A stretch of DNA of 64,000 bases, from the NCBI GenBank assembly GCA_039583875.1, contig CM077151.1, positions 23,492,208 to 23,556,207 on the forward strand, read 5' to 3'. Made by a program: the position numbers and the translations under genes. Shown here piece by piece: positions 37,001 to 49,000 of the stretch (positions within the stretch are counted from its first letter, which is position 1; each line of letters starts with the position of its first letter). A model generated the notes under the pieces. The model made no database searches. It saw only the letters and a list, made by a program, of their open reading frames with translations, and had not been told where the DNA came from. The stretch comes from Platanthera guangdongensis (taxonomy: Eukaryota > Streptophyta > Magnoliopsida > Asparagales > Orchidaceae).

Positions 37001-40000
37001 AACCGTCGTGATCTTGTCTTCGTCCATGGCCACCCCATTGGCCGCAATAGTATGACCCAAGTAGCTAACCTTCGGAGAGTCGAAGGTGCATTTCTTCTGG
37101 TTCAGAACGAGGTGGTGGTGGCGAAGAGTGAGGAGGGTGGCCCGGACGTGCTAGAGGTGTTCCTTCCAAGTAGAACTGTACACCAATATATCATCAAAAA
37201 AAAACAAGGACATGTTTACGGAGTACCAACCAAAAGATGTCGTTCATGGTAGCCTGAAAGGTGGCTGGGGCGTTGTTCAACCCAAACGACATCACCAAGA
37301 ACTCGAAGTGGCCGTCATGAGTCCGAAAAGCCGTCTTGGGCACGTCGGCCGGCCGGACCCGAATTTGATGATAGCCGGCCCGCAGGTCCAGCTTAGTGAA
37401 GAAGGTGGCGCCGTGTAGTTCGTCAAGAAGCTCTTGAATGACGGGGATCGGGTATTTGTCGGAGACGGTCGCCTTGTTGAGCTCACGATAGTCCACGCAG
37501 AAGCGCCAACTATCATCCTTCTTGCGCACGAGGAGGACTGGGCTGGAAAAGGGCTCGCACTGGGCCGAATAATGCCCCCCAAGAGCATTTACCGCACGAG
37601 ACGTTCGATCTCGTCCTTCTGAACGTGCCTGTAGCGGTATGGTCGCACAGACACTGCGGAAGTGTCGGGGTGGAGGACGATGGCGTGGTCAGTATGGCGG
37701 ACCGGGGGTAGGCCGGTCGGGGCCTCGAAGAGATCGGCGAACTCATGTAGGAGGTGGCGGAGGTCCTCGGGTGGTGGGGCGGGGTCGGCCTCGGCACCCT
37801 GAAGAGGCCAAAGCCAAGCAGAGAAGTCCACCTCGGAGGTGTGCTGAACGGCTCGGAACGAAACCGAAGTCCGGAGGAGGGTTGAGTCACCCGTGAGGTA
37901 GTGGGAAATGGGCCCCTGTTGGAAGTGCATAGTCATAGTGGCCCAGTTGACCCAGACGTCGCCCAGCGTTTGGAGCCAAGCCACCCCTAAAATGGCATCA
38001 AGGCCACCCAAGCCGAAGATGTAGAAGTCGGCTGCCAGGGCGCAGGCACCGAGAGCTATCGTCACTGCCTGGCAGAGGCCCTGCGTCGGCCGGCGACGAT
38101 CGTCTCCCAGACACACCGTGAAGACCGGGGACGGGCGGAAGGGGAGCGCCAACTCGCGCGTGAGATGTTCCGAGATGAAGTTGTGGCTGGCGTCATTGTC
38201 GATCATGAGAACGATGTCGCGGTCCTGGAGGCGGCCGCAGAGATTCATCGTGCGCGGGCTTGTGATGCCGCCAACCGAGAAATAAGGGAGCTCCACGCAG
38301 TCGAGGCCATCCCCGCCCGGGAGGGGTGGATCGGCGGCTGGAAGTGCGGTGGGGTCATCAGCCTCCGGCGGCGCCTCATCGAGATGATCGTCGCCGAACA
38401 AGGCGAGAAATTCTTTGACCGAGCAGACATGATTCGACGAGTGCGGCAGGCGACAACGGAAGCACAAACCCCTTCGGCGGAGGTCGTTGTATTCGGCATC
38501 AGAAAAACGGTGTGGCGGGCCGCGGCCCGGGCGAGGACCCCCAGGGTGAGGAGCGCGAGGGGCCCCCTCCCGCGGTGGGGTCGGCCGAGGGGGAACATGG
38601 TGGGTCGGAGGAACGTGGGGGGCGGATGCCCAAATCCGCCTCTACGGCGCGGGCGAGGTCAATGGCGGCCGAGACGGTGTGGGGTTGATGAGTGCGGAGG
38701 CGGGAGCGAATGGATGGTCGCAGGCCCTGTAGAAAGAAACTCAAATAGTGATCCAGAGGCAGCCCGGGGACGTGGGAGACCAATGCCACGAACTCATCAA
38801 TATAGCTATCGAGGTCGGCCGATTGGAGAACGTTGCAGAGGCGTTCAATGGCGGAGCCGGAGTACCGTGCGTCGTAGCGTTGAATCATTTCGTGCTTCAG
38901 CTCGGGCCACGAAATCTGGGGTTGAACCTGGCGGAGCCACCGTGCCCAATGCAAGGCGGAGCCGGAGAGGCCGACAATGGCGGTACTCACCTTGTCGCCG
39001 TCGGCGGTGAGATTGAGATCGAAGAATTGTTTGGCTCGAGCAATTCACCCCATCAGATCGACGCCCGTAAAGGAGGGCAACTCCAACGCAAGGGAGGTCG
39101 GCCAACCTGGGGTTGCGGGGCTGCCGGCTGCGACTCGGTCGCGAACAGCGGCGGAACGGGGGAGTGGCCGAGGAGAGATGTGGACGAAGTGGCGGCGGGC
39201 GTTGGGGGCGCGGGTACGAGTAGCTCGAGGCGGGCGAGTATGGCGGCGGTGGTGTTGGCGGTGGTGAGGACGGCGGCCTGGAGGGCGGACACGGAGGCCC
39301 GCAGTTCGGAGATGTCAGCGTCGTGGGCGTCGGCCCGGGTGCGGAGGTCGTCCGGGATGTCGGAGGGGGCGGCGGCGTTGTTCCGAGTTGTGATGGTCAT
39401 GATGTAGAGATCCGGCGGCGCGGCGGCGGGTGGAGCGGCAGATCAGACCAAATGTTACCACTAGGGAAAAGAGGGGAAGGCCGACAGTGGGGGAAGGGTC
39501 GGTTAGAGGGAGAGAGAGAAGGAGAGAATAGAGGAGAGGGATCAACCCCTTTCTTTGCTAGATGATCCAAAGATAAAGTTTAGGGTTTACAATAGGCCTC
39601 TTATACAATGAGACCCAATAAAACAAAATAACCAAAATGACCTTGGATTAAAACTAAACTTGCTCCCCATCCAGAATTTCCGTCGGGTCTCCCGCTGTCG
39701 CGCTTCCGCCTACGGTATCGCGGTGAGTAATGCCTGGCGATACCGCGGCATTACCCTCGCCCTCCTTCTGCGTGCGTGATCGTCGTGCGTACACCCTCCA
39801 AGGCGGTTCGCCGTCATGCAGTTCGGTAACAGACGACCCCCAGAATTACTGGAGGCGTGGGCACCGCAGCAACACCGGCCACCGGTGCAACCCCGACTGA
39901 CGAGCTTAGTTGTCAAGGTGCGCACCTGAGGCGTCGGGCGCACCAGGCGCAGCCCACGTCAGCACGGCTGAGGCGGGCGATGTGCCCCAGGAGCGCCAAA

Positions 40001-43000
40001 GGCGCGTTCGGGCCTTCCAAGGTATTTTTTTAAAAAAACATTATATGGGCAAAAACATGATCTTAGACGCACCCCTAGGCGCACTTGGGCGCCCAATACG
40101 CTGAAATTGAGCGAATTGGGCGCCCAATCGCTGAAATTGAGCGAATTGGGCGCCCAATCGCTGAAATTGAGCGAATTGGGCGCCCAATCGCTGAAATTGA
40201 TGCTCCCAATTCATTGAAATTCAACGAATTCGCTCAATTGCAGCGAATTGGGAGCCCAATTCGCTCAATTTATTTTTTCTCCCATTTTTGCGTCTCACGT
40301 GCCTCAGGCGCGCGCCGGCGTCTTGGCTCTTGCGCTTAGGCTCCAGGGGCCCTTTGTGCCTCGGTGTGCCTTTGATAACTTAGCATACGAGGATGAAGTT
40401 TCCAAAGTACAAAAACGAAGACCCGATGGAGTGGATCGAGCGGGTCGAGATTTTTTTTGAGTACCAAGAGCTCCGCAAGCACCAGTGGGTACACATCGCT
40501 TCTTTTCATCTTGAAGGGGACACCTATTAGTGGTTGAGTTGGTGGAGGAAGCATCGACCCTACCCTACGTGGGAGGAACTCTGCAAGGGGCTCATTGCAA
40601 GGTTTGGGCCGACCGAGTATGAGGACTTCGATATGATGCTGAATAAGCTGAGACAGACGGGGACCGTCAACGAGTATAGGAAGGAGTATGAGAGATTAGC
40701 CAACTGGGTACAGTGGTCAGAGAAGGAGCTTCTGGGATGTTTTATGGTCGGACTCAAGGAGAAAATCAGTGATTAGGTGCAGGCATTTCAGCTTAGGAGC
40801 GTAGCATAGACCATTGGGATGGCCCGGTTGCAAGAGGAGAAATTGAGAAGACGCAAGGCGGCCGCAACCTACCGATGGGGCAGCTGCAATACATCCCAAG
40901 GAATCAGCCAGACACCATCCCTAATAAAGGAAGCCGCAGTGAAGCGATTGTCGTGGCAGCAGATGCAGGATCGACGAACCAAAGGGTTGTGCTACACGTG
41001 CGACGAGAAGTTTGGGCCCGAACACAAGTGTAAGATGGTTCAGGTGTTTATGATGCAAGAGGAGGAAAGATCAGAGTTCAATGGGGACAACTCATCTGAT
41101 GTGAGGGAGGTCCTTGAATTGATAGAGATTGAAGCTTCCATTCACGCTTTGAATGGGGGAGGACAACCCTCCATGATGAGGATGACAATAAGGGTGGGAG
41201 GCCAGAAGGTTTCCATATTGGTTGACAGTGGAATCACCTATAACTTCATCAACACCGAGGTAGCCATGAAATTTCCCACCACGCCAATGGAGTATAAGGG
41301 GATCAAGGTACTCGTAGCTGATGAAATTTTTTTGCAGTGCATAGGGGCCGTGAGGAAGGTGTCACTCTTGGTACAGAGATTCAGGTGTCGTGTGGATCTG
41401 CATTTACTACCGATCCGAGGATCAGATGTGGTATTAGGAGTGCAGTGGTTGAGGCAGTTGGATCTAGTTACAAATGAATGGAAGAAAATAACCATGGAAT
41501 TCACACACAAAGGAAGGAAGCACAAGCCAGTCGGGCCCAGCCAGTCCAGGTCTTCAGCTGGGTATATGGGGGGGGGGGGGATTGGTGCATCCCTTAGGGC
41601 ATTGAAGAAGAGCAATCTTAGGTATTTTTCCCATTTTCGCTATTAGGAGTACGAATAGCGTAATAGGAAGCACGGATATGCCAAGAACATGGTACATGAC
41701 AATTTTTGAAAAAAAAATGGGACATGGACATGATATTCAAAATATTGAATTGTATAATATTAAAAAAATCAAATATTTAAATCATAATTACCAGTAATGT
41801 CAGATGCCTAAATCAATGTGATAAAATCAAGATTCCCTAGTTAGAATGAGGTAGTTTATATCCATTCTGTACCCAATGCATGATTATGTTTATCATGTAT
41901 CCAATGCATGTTCGGTGGTTCACAAAGCGCCAAAAGCTGTCTGAGAACGAACAAAAGATTTCCAGGGAAACTGAGAAAACTTTCAACTGTGTAACCTCTA
42001 GACTGTCTAGAGTATCCATGGCTCATATTTTACATAAGCATGATTATGTTATGGTGTCACACAACTAGTTATCTACGTCTTTAAGTGGTGTCGTCGTGTA
42101 TTCATGTGACGCGTCTTTATTAATCGAGTTGATGTTAAGTAGTGCATTTCTTGTTATCTTGGAATATTCACTCATATCACTGGTAGTGTTATAAGTAGAC
42201 CTATTGGGTCATGTATGAACTTACGAAATGAATTAACCTCCCTCTATCTCTCTTTAGTTCTCCCGCCTCCACCGCCACCTCCGATGACATAACGGGCTAG
42301 GCCCATAACATCTTTGTATCAAAGCCACCCTTCCTAACTACCTCCGCTCCCCGTGCCTGTGCAGCCCCCCACTTTTGTGCATGTGTGTCCCCTACAGGAG
42401 TCAATCGGCGCCCCTATGTCCGTCCAAACCCTGCAGCAGCCAATCAAAACCTTTGATACTGACTTCCCAAAGCTTAATCGCCACCCCTGGCCTCCCCGTG
42501 GGGGCGATTTCGTCAAACTCTGCCCTCCTCCCAAGTAGTTTGGGACTCCTCCTTACACCCCGCAGCACTTCCTCCTTGTCGACTTGTCATCATTTCCTCT
42601 GTTAGAACCTCTCCAACTCCAGCCCTTTGCTTCATCGACGCCACACGAAACCAACCTCATCACAGAAGACTCCGAAGAAGTTCCATCGCCCATTGTCATT
42701 CTTGTCGCACCACCACCACCCACAATTATACCATCTTCGCAGTTCACACAACCAAAATCGACGCCTCCCAGCCAAGCGATGGTACCACCACTATTTGTGT
42801 CACCTCCGCCAGTCCCAGCGGTCTCCATCCTGAAGTTTCTGCTCTAGCCACCTGCTCTGTCAACCCCTCGAGAGGGTACCGTCGCTTCTGATGTTTGACG
42901 CTACTCACATTCAATACGTTCCTCCGCCGCCCTCAATTGTCTGCATTGATCGGGCACACTCGCCCTGACTCTAGCGATGATGTTTGACGGTCTTCCTTCC

Positions 43001-46000
43001 GCAAGTGCCCAGGTCAAGCCAGATCCCCGCAGTCTCTAGTGCCATCTGTGAGCGTGAAGACGGACCACCACTCGATGCAGTCGTCGCAATAGCGACACGC
43101 TGTCGTCTGTCGAATGTTGTCCTGGAGAGAAATTAAGGAGTCGGACGATCAAATCATTTAATCCTCGTTTGAGCTTGAGGGCAAGCTTAATTTGAAAAGT
43201 GGATGGGATGTTAGGTCCCACACGACTGATTATCTACGACGTTAATTAGTATCATCAAGTATTCACGTTAAGTATCTTTTATTAATCGAGTCGATGTTGA
43301 GTATGTAGTGTTTTATTTCATATTTTTCTCATTATTTTGGGGTTATTTACACTTGTAGAAAGCAATGGGCAAACTTTGTATATACTTCTTCATATCTCAA
43401 ATACAAGAGAGAGTACAAATATATAGGAGAATAGAGGGAGAAATAAAACTATACAATAGATGTGGGACTAAAGAAGAGAGAGTACAAGTAGGAAGAAATG
43501 AGCTTTTACATCATTTTCCCTTATATCTTCTAACACTCTCCCACAAGCTGGAGCGTACAAGTCGTAGGCACCAAGCTTGGACAAGAACTGATAATACAAC
43601 TTGCGAGGTAATACCTTGGTAAGAACATCAGCAACTTGCCCAGAAGCAGGAACATGCTCAAGCTTTAGGACCTTTGAATGAACTTTTTCTTGAACGAAGT
43701 GACAATCAACCTTAATATGTTTAGTCCGCTCGTGGAACACGGGATTCTTCGCAATATGGATTGCAGCTTGACTGTCACAAAACAACGTTGAAGGTGAGGG
43801 CAATTTAACTCCCAAATCCATTAGAAGACTTTCAAGCCAGGTTAGTTCTGATACAACAGCCACCATCGCACGGTACTCAGCCTTAGCAGACGAGCGAGCA
43901 ACCACCGACTGCTTCTTACTCCGTCATGTGATAAGATTTCCTCCAAAGTATGTAAAAAAACCAGTAGTAGGTCATCCATCATCCAACAAGCCCGCATAAT
44001 CCGCATCAGAGCATGCAATAAGAGAAAGGGGGAAGACGGCTTATACACAAGTGCTTGTCCAGGGGCAGTCTTCAGATACCTGAGAATACGTTCTACTACC
44101 TGAAGGTGAGAAACTCATGGAGTATGCATAAACCGACTGACCACACCAACCGCAAATGATATATCCGGTCTCGTAACTATTAGGTATATCAGTTTTGCCA
44201 CAAGACGACGATAGTATTCCGGATTTGGAAGTAGAGAATCAGACTCAGATCCCTGATCACACAACATGTGGTTGACTTCCATCGGAGTTTCCGCAAGTTT
44301 GCAACCCGAGAGACCAGCATCTTGCAGAAGGTCAATGCAATACTTGCGCTGGGATAAAACAAGATCATCAGGTCGTCGTGCTACCTATAGTTCAAGAAAA
44401 TACCGAAAATTTCTCAGATCTTTGATTTGAAAGATAGAATTTAAATGTTGCTTAACATGTTGTATCCCAGCGGAGTCATCACCAGTGATCAAAATATCGT
44501 CCACATAAACCAGAAGTATTATAGTCTCAGTTGATTGGTAACGAGTGAAGAGAGAGAAATCTGCCGAGCTCTGTTTGAAGCCAACCTCACGAACGGTCTT
44601 GCTGAATTTTTCAAACCACGCCTGTGAAAACTGTTTGAGACCATAAATAGATTTGCGAAGCAAACATACACGAGACTCCTTCGTGGTCTCAAACCCGGGG
44701 GTTGATGCAGGTAAACTGTTTCAATAAGATCACCATTCAAAAAAAACATTTTTGACATCCAGCTGATGGAGGGGCCACTGACGATGAACAACTAAGAAGA
44801 GCAAGACCCGAACCGAATTTAATTTTGCGACCGGGGAGAACGTTTCATCATAATCAAGGTCGTACTGTTGAGTAAAACCCAGTGTCACAAGACGAGCCTT
44901 TATCTGTACGGAGACTCCCATCCGCGACATGTTTGATCGTAAAGATCCACTTGCAGCTAACACAACTGTGGCCGGGAGGAAGAGACACAAGATTCTAAGT
45001 GTGATTACCCCACAGAGCAGTCATTTCTTCATCCATGGCGGCACACCACACCGGATGCTGGAGGCTTCCTGCACAGAGTTAGGTATAGAGATTGAGGGGA
45101 GAGAGAGAGCAAAAGTAAGAAGAGGTGGAGAGAGACGATGTAGAGAGACATAATTGGCCAAGGGATGAGCCGTCGAGGGGGATGCCGGATCAACAGGCCG
45201 CGAGATCACACCGATAGAGGGATGCTGCTGCAGGGCATCTGGACGTGGAGGACGACGAGTGTACATCTGAATGATAGGAGGTTTGGAGGGGGCTTGTGGT
45301 AGTATAGGAATTGGAAGCAAAGGAGTAAAGAGAAGGGGTGGAAGTGGAGACGTAACTGGAACTGTGGGTCGAGGTAGCGGAGGAGGAAGAAGGGGATCAG
45401 AAGGACTGGTGTGATATGGTTGGTCTTCATGAAAGGAGATATCAGCAGACACAACCACCTTACCAGTGGTAGGATAAAAGTAGACATACCCCTTCTGAGT
45501 GCGGGAGTGCCCAACAAAAATAGCTTTGGTAGCACGAGGGGCTAACTTGTCATTTGAAGGACCAAGGTGGTAGACATAACAGGAACACTCAAACACACGA
45601 GGTGTGAGAGAGAAGAGAGTCGTGGATGGGTAAAGGAGAGTAATGGGAGCCACAAAGTGGAGGACAGACGAAGGCATGTGATTGATGAGGTGGAAAGCAG
45701 TAGAAACAATAAAGTTCCAATAGAGAGGAGGAACCTACCTGCATTTGGATCATGAGAGATCTAGCCACATCAAGGAGGTGGCGATTTTTCCGTTCCGTTA
45801 TGTCATTCTGTTGAGGGGTATAGGCACACGAAATTTGATGTATAATATCAAACTCGACGCACAGATTGGAGAAAGTGTGACCAGTATACTCACAAGCATT
45901 ATCTGTACGGAGAGTTTTTACATAGGTAGAAAACTGAGTGCGAGTTTCCGTAAGAAACGTACGGAACGTGGAGGTGAGTTTGGTACGATCACGAAGTAAA

Positions 46001-49000
46001 TACAATCAGGTAACCCGTGAGTAATCATCTATAAAGATAACAAAGTAGTGATACCCAAAAACACTAGGGACCTTATACGGCTCCAGATATCATAATGCAC
46101 TAAGGATAAAGGAGCATCGCTCCGAGTACAAGAAGAACAAAAAGATACACGGTGGTGTCTGCCGAAAATACAAGATTCACAGAAAAACTCTTAAAGAGAA
46201 ACAGTGGGAAGAGCTTTCTTGAGAATTGGAAGATGAGCATGTCCAAGACGACGATGACAATCCGTGGTGGAGACAGTGGTGAGAGCAGCGGGAGAAACAT
46301 TGAGAAGATATAGCACGTTAGACAGTCGACCTCTACCAATTATATTATGCGTTAGTCTATCATGCATAATAAATGAAGAGCTTGAGAAAGTTACACAACA
46401 ATCAAAATCTTGTGTAAGATGGCTAACAGAAAGTAGATTAAAAGGAGAGCCTGAAACATGAAAAGCCGAGGATAAGGAGAAGGAAAGAGTAATTGGCAGA
46501 TGAGCAGTGCCAGAAATTGGGATCGTGTCATTATTAGCCGCAGTGATGTGCTTGAGATAAGCAGTATCTAAGTATTTAGGCGGCCGCTGCGGAGAGAGAT
46601 GATGCGTAGCACCCGAGTGCACAATCCAGTGAGAGTTGTGTGAGAGACAAGATATACCTTCATTGGAGATCGAGGCCACGGAGCCAGAGGAGCGACTAAC
46701 CACCCATTGAAGCTGTTGGACTTGAGCACGTAAAGCAGCAATATCATCACTAGTGGCGGAGGGAGGTGTGGGAGCGACTGTTGCAGTAAGGTGAGGGGGC
46801 AGTCCATGTTTGCGGTAACAGGTTGCCTCCAGATGACCATCCCTGCCGCAGTAAGAGCAATTAAAGAAAGTTCGACCACCACGACCGCGTCCCCGAGACT
46901 GGAGACCACCACGAGTCGGTGGACCACGAGCAGATGGAGCGAGATAGCCACGGGCCGCTGAAGAAGAGTTGGAGAAGGAGACGGAGCATCCGAAGGAGGA
47001 GTAACTTTAGGAAGCATCGAGCACACATCCGAGAGGTATGGAGTAACAACGGATGATAGAATATGAGCGCAGACACTATGAAGATGTGAGGGAACACGGG
47101 CCATCATCATATCAATCCTCACTGCCTCCTTCTGTTGTTATTGAGTTTTAGCCTGCGCAACAAAAGAAGTGATGTCTCCAGTAACACCAGCGTCGAGGGA
47201 CTGAAGATCAGTAAAAATATCAAACAAGTGTTGAAGATTGTCCTTCCCAGAGTAGAGAGAATTGAAGATCTATCCACATAGCGTAAGCCGTCTCGTGATA
47301 CATGGTCATACGATAGGGCTCGGTGTCCGGAGAATTGAGAAGCCAAGATTGGACGCGTCCATCGTCACGGATCCACTCATCAGTGGGTTCAGTGGGAGGA
47401 GGCCTGGTGAGATGATGAAGGAGACCTTTAGTTTGTAGCACACACTGAACTGAGCGTACTCATTCCACAAAATTTTGTTTGCCATGAAGAAAAATGGTGG
47501 TAATGCATAGTTCATCACGAAGCTCAAGAGGAGAAGCACGAGGATAGCCTGGAAGAGAAGACGAATCAGAAGCAGTTGTGGAATCGGAAGCCATCTGACT
47601 GAACCACGACTAGGTAAAGTAACCGAGCGGCAAGAAGGCATGCGGCAAGCCGAACAAAACAAGCGGCGACTATCGAAGAAGCGCCGAGAACAGCGACTAG
47701 AAGGAGCCGCGCGGGCAATAGCGGCAAGAAGAGGTCGCAAAAGGCAGCGACTAGAAGAGGTCGCACGCGAGGCAGCGATCAGAAGAGATCGCGCGGAAAG
47801 CAGCGAACAGAAGAGAAACCGACAAGACTGTGGGAAGAGAATGAGGCTGCAGCGGAGAGATGAAGTCCGCAATCCGCGACGACAAACCGTGGCGACCAAA
47901 CGGATAGAAGAAGTCATCCGACAAGAAGAGGGAGCGGTGGGTTAGAAGGCCACCAACCAGGAAAGAATAGATCACGCGGTAAAACAGACCGCAGCGATGA
48001 ACCGAGAGCCTCCATCGGCAAAGCAGTAAAGCGAGGAGACCGTGGCGACTAGGAAGAAAGGGGCCGGCGAGAGAAGATAAAAGCGGCAAGGCAAGCAAGC
48101 CGCGAGAAACAGAGGAGAGTGCGCGGGAAGAGCGCGACTAGCAGAGGTCTAGTCGGCAATATCGAAGAACAGAAAATTGCTATAAGAAAGCCAAGAAGAG
48201 GAGAAAGTGGAAGCCACAAGAGAAGCGGGAGAGGGAGAACCGGAAGCGATTAGAGAAGAGGAGACCGCACAAAGTGGTGCGCTTAAAAAAGGACAAGCCA
48301 GGAAACAAACCGCACAAAGGTGCGGTAAGGCGGGAAGAGACCGGCAGGAGAACCGAGCACAGGCGGTAAGGAAAAGGCTAACCGCAAATTCGGACCGGTG
48401 CCTCTGATACCATGTAGAAAGCAATTGGCAAACTTTGTATATACTTTTTCATATCTCAAATACAAGAGAGAGGACAAATATATAGGAGAAGAGAGGGAGA
48501 AAGAATCCTATACAATAGATGTGGGACTAAAGAAGAGAGAGTACAAGTAGGAAGAAGTGGGCCAATAAATTGGCCTTTACATCATTTTCCCTTATATCTT
48601 CTAACAACACCCATGTCACATGTAGTGTTATAAGTAGACCCGTTGGATCTTGTATGAGCTTAGGAAATGAATTTACTAAGTTTTCTTTATCTTTTTGAGT
48701 TCCTCTCTCTCTCTAGTTCTCTCGTCTTCTTCCCATTTCTGGGGTTAGCGTTGAGTAAGATTCCCCTTCTTCCTCTCCCCTCGTATTCTCCGCAGGTTGA
48801 ACTTGGCTCCCCTTGTATCTCTTCCACCTTTGATGACGTTATGGGCTAAGCCCATAACAGATTAGTATCCATACGTAGTCTTCATTAGCGTATAACAACC
48901 TTGGCAAGAAAAGCTCGAATAAGTTGATGACCTTCGGTGTGGATCCTTGAACTTAAGCTGTCAATCAAAATTTAGCTTGAAGCAAAAGTGCTAAATATTG

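Larger units (their letters stand above)
34534..39831 (-). mobile_element. Element F: Reina-type chromovirus, TSD GACGA
   Basis: 5298 bases with LTRs 34534-34917 and 39453-39831. The exact TSD GACGA is at 34529-34533 and 39832-39836. On the minus strand the order is gag (39400-38499), zinc cluster and protease (38467-37589), RT/RNase H (37588-36355), integrase (36333-35490), C-terminal domain and a reading frame that runs into the 3' LTR. Frameshifts and stops are spread through pol. The LTRs differ at about 27 of 380 sites by eye (near 7%), so F is older than D. It is in the same orientation as the BLTP3-like host gene but nested inside antisense element E. Confidence 0.9.
24117..41665 (+). 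mobile_element. Element E: deleted chromovirus-like Ty3/gypsy hosting three later insertions, TSD GGAAG
   Basis: The 5' LTR is at 24117-24324, a tRNA-iMet site TTGGTATCAGAGGC at 24326, gag in pieces (24380-24443, 33861-34533, 39832-39909, 40379-41130), and protease at about 41200-41510. The coding sequence then jumps directly into the middle of the 3' LTR (41528-41665). RT, RNase H and integrase are missing. TSD GGAAG flanks at 24112-24116 and 41666-41670. It was interrupted by element D (24444-33855), element F (34534-39831) and a MITE (39910-40378). E's own length is about 2.3 kb. It lies antisense in intron 4 of the BLTP3-like gene. Confidence 0.85.
43354..48606 (-). mobile_element. Copia element A (Ty1/copia, short LTRs), TSD ACACT/ACACC
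   Basis: LTRs 43354-43535 and 48413-48606 (TGTAGAAAGCAA to TTCTAACA). The 5-base duplication ACACT/ACACC (43349-43353, 48607-48611) has one mismatch. On the minus strand the order is primer site, long repetitive leader, gag, zinc knuckle, protease, integrase, RT, RNase H. Many stops and frameshifts are present. It has the Ale/Retrofit style: LTRs under 200 bases and order PR-IN-RT-RH. It is closely related to copia B at 59393. It sits in the 3' LTR of element G and is sense with respect to the host gene. Confidence 0.88.
42047..48859 (+). mobile_element. Element G: small non-autonomous LTR retrotransposon, TSD GATTA, interrupted by a copia element
   Basis: LTR1 is 42047-42310 and LTR2 is 43209-43353 plus 48607-48859. 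The exact TSD GATTA is at 42042-42046 and 48860-48864. TTTGTATCAAAGCC at 42313 is a decayed tRNA-iMet site, and GAAAAGTGGATGGGA before 43209 is a purine tract. The interior is only about 900 bases (42311-43208) with short Pro-rich frames and no gag or pol motif. Total length without the copia is about 1.55 kb, so it needs another element's enzymes. Confidence 0.82.

Noticed and set aside
40089..40207. CRISPR-like array of 30-base repeats
   Set aside because: Repeats are contiguous without unique spacers, inside a plant MITE; not a CRISPR.
47306..47917. 203-codon minus-strand frame, Arg/Ser/Leu-rich
   Set aside because: Runs across the repetitive leader and into gag of copia A in the wrong frame; no motif.
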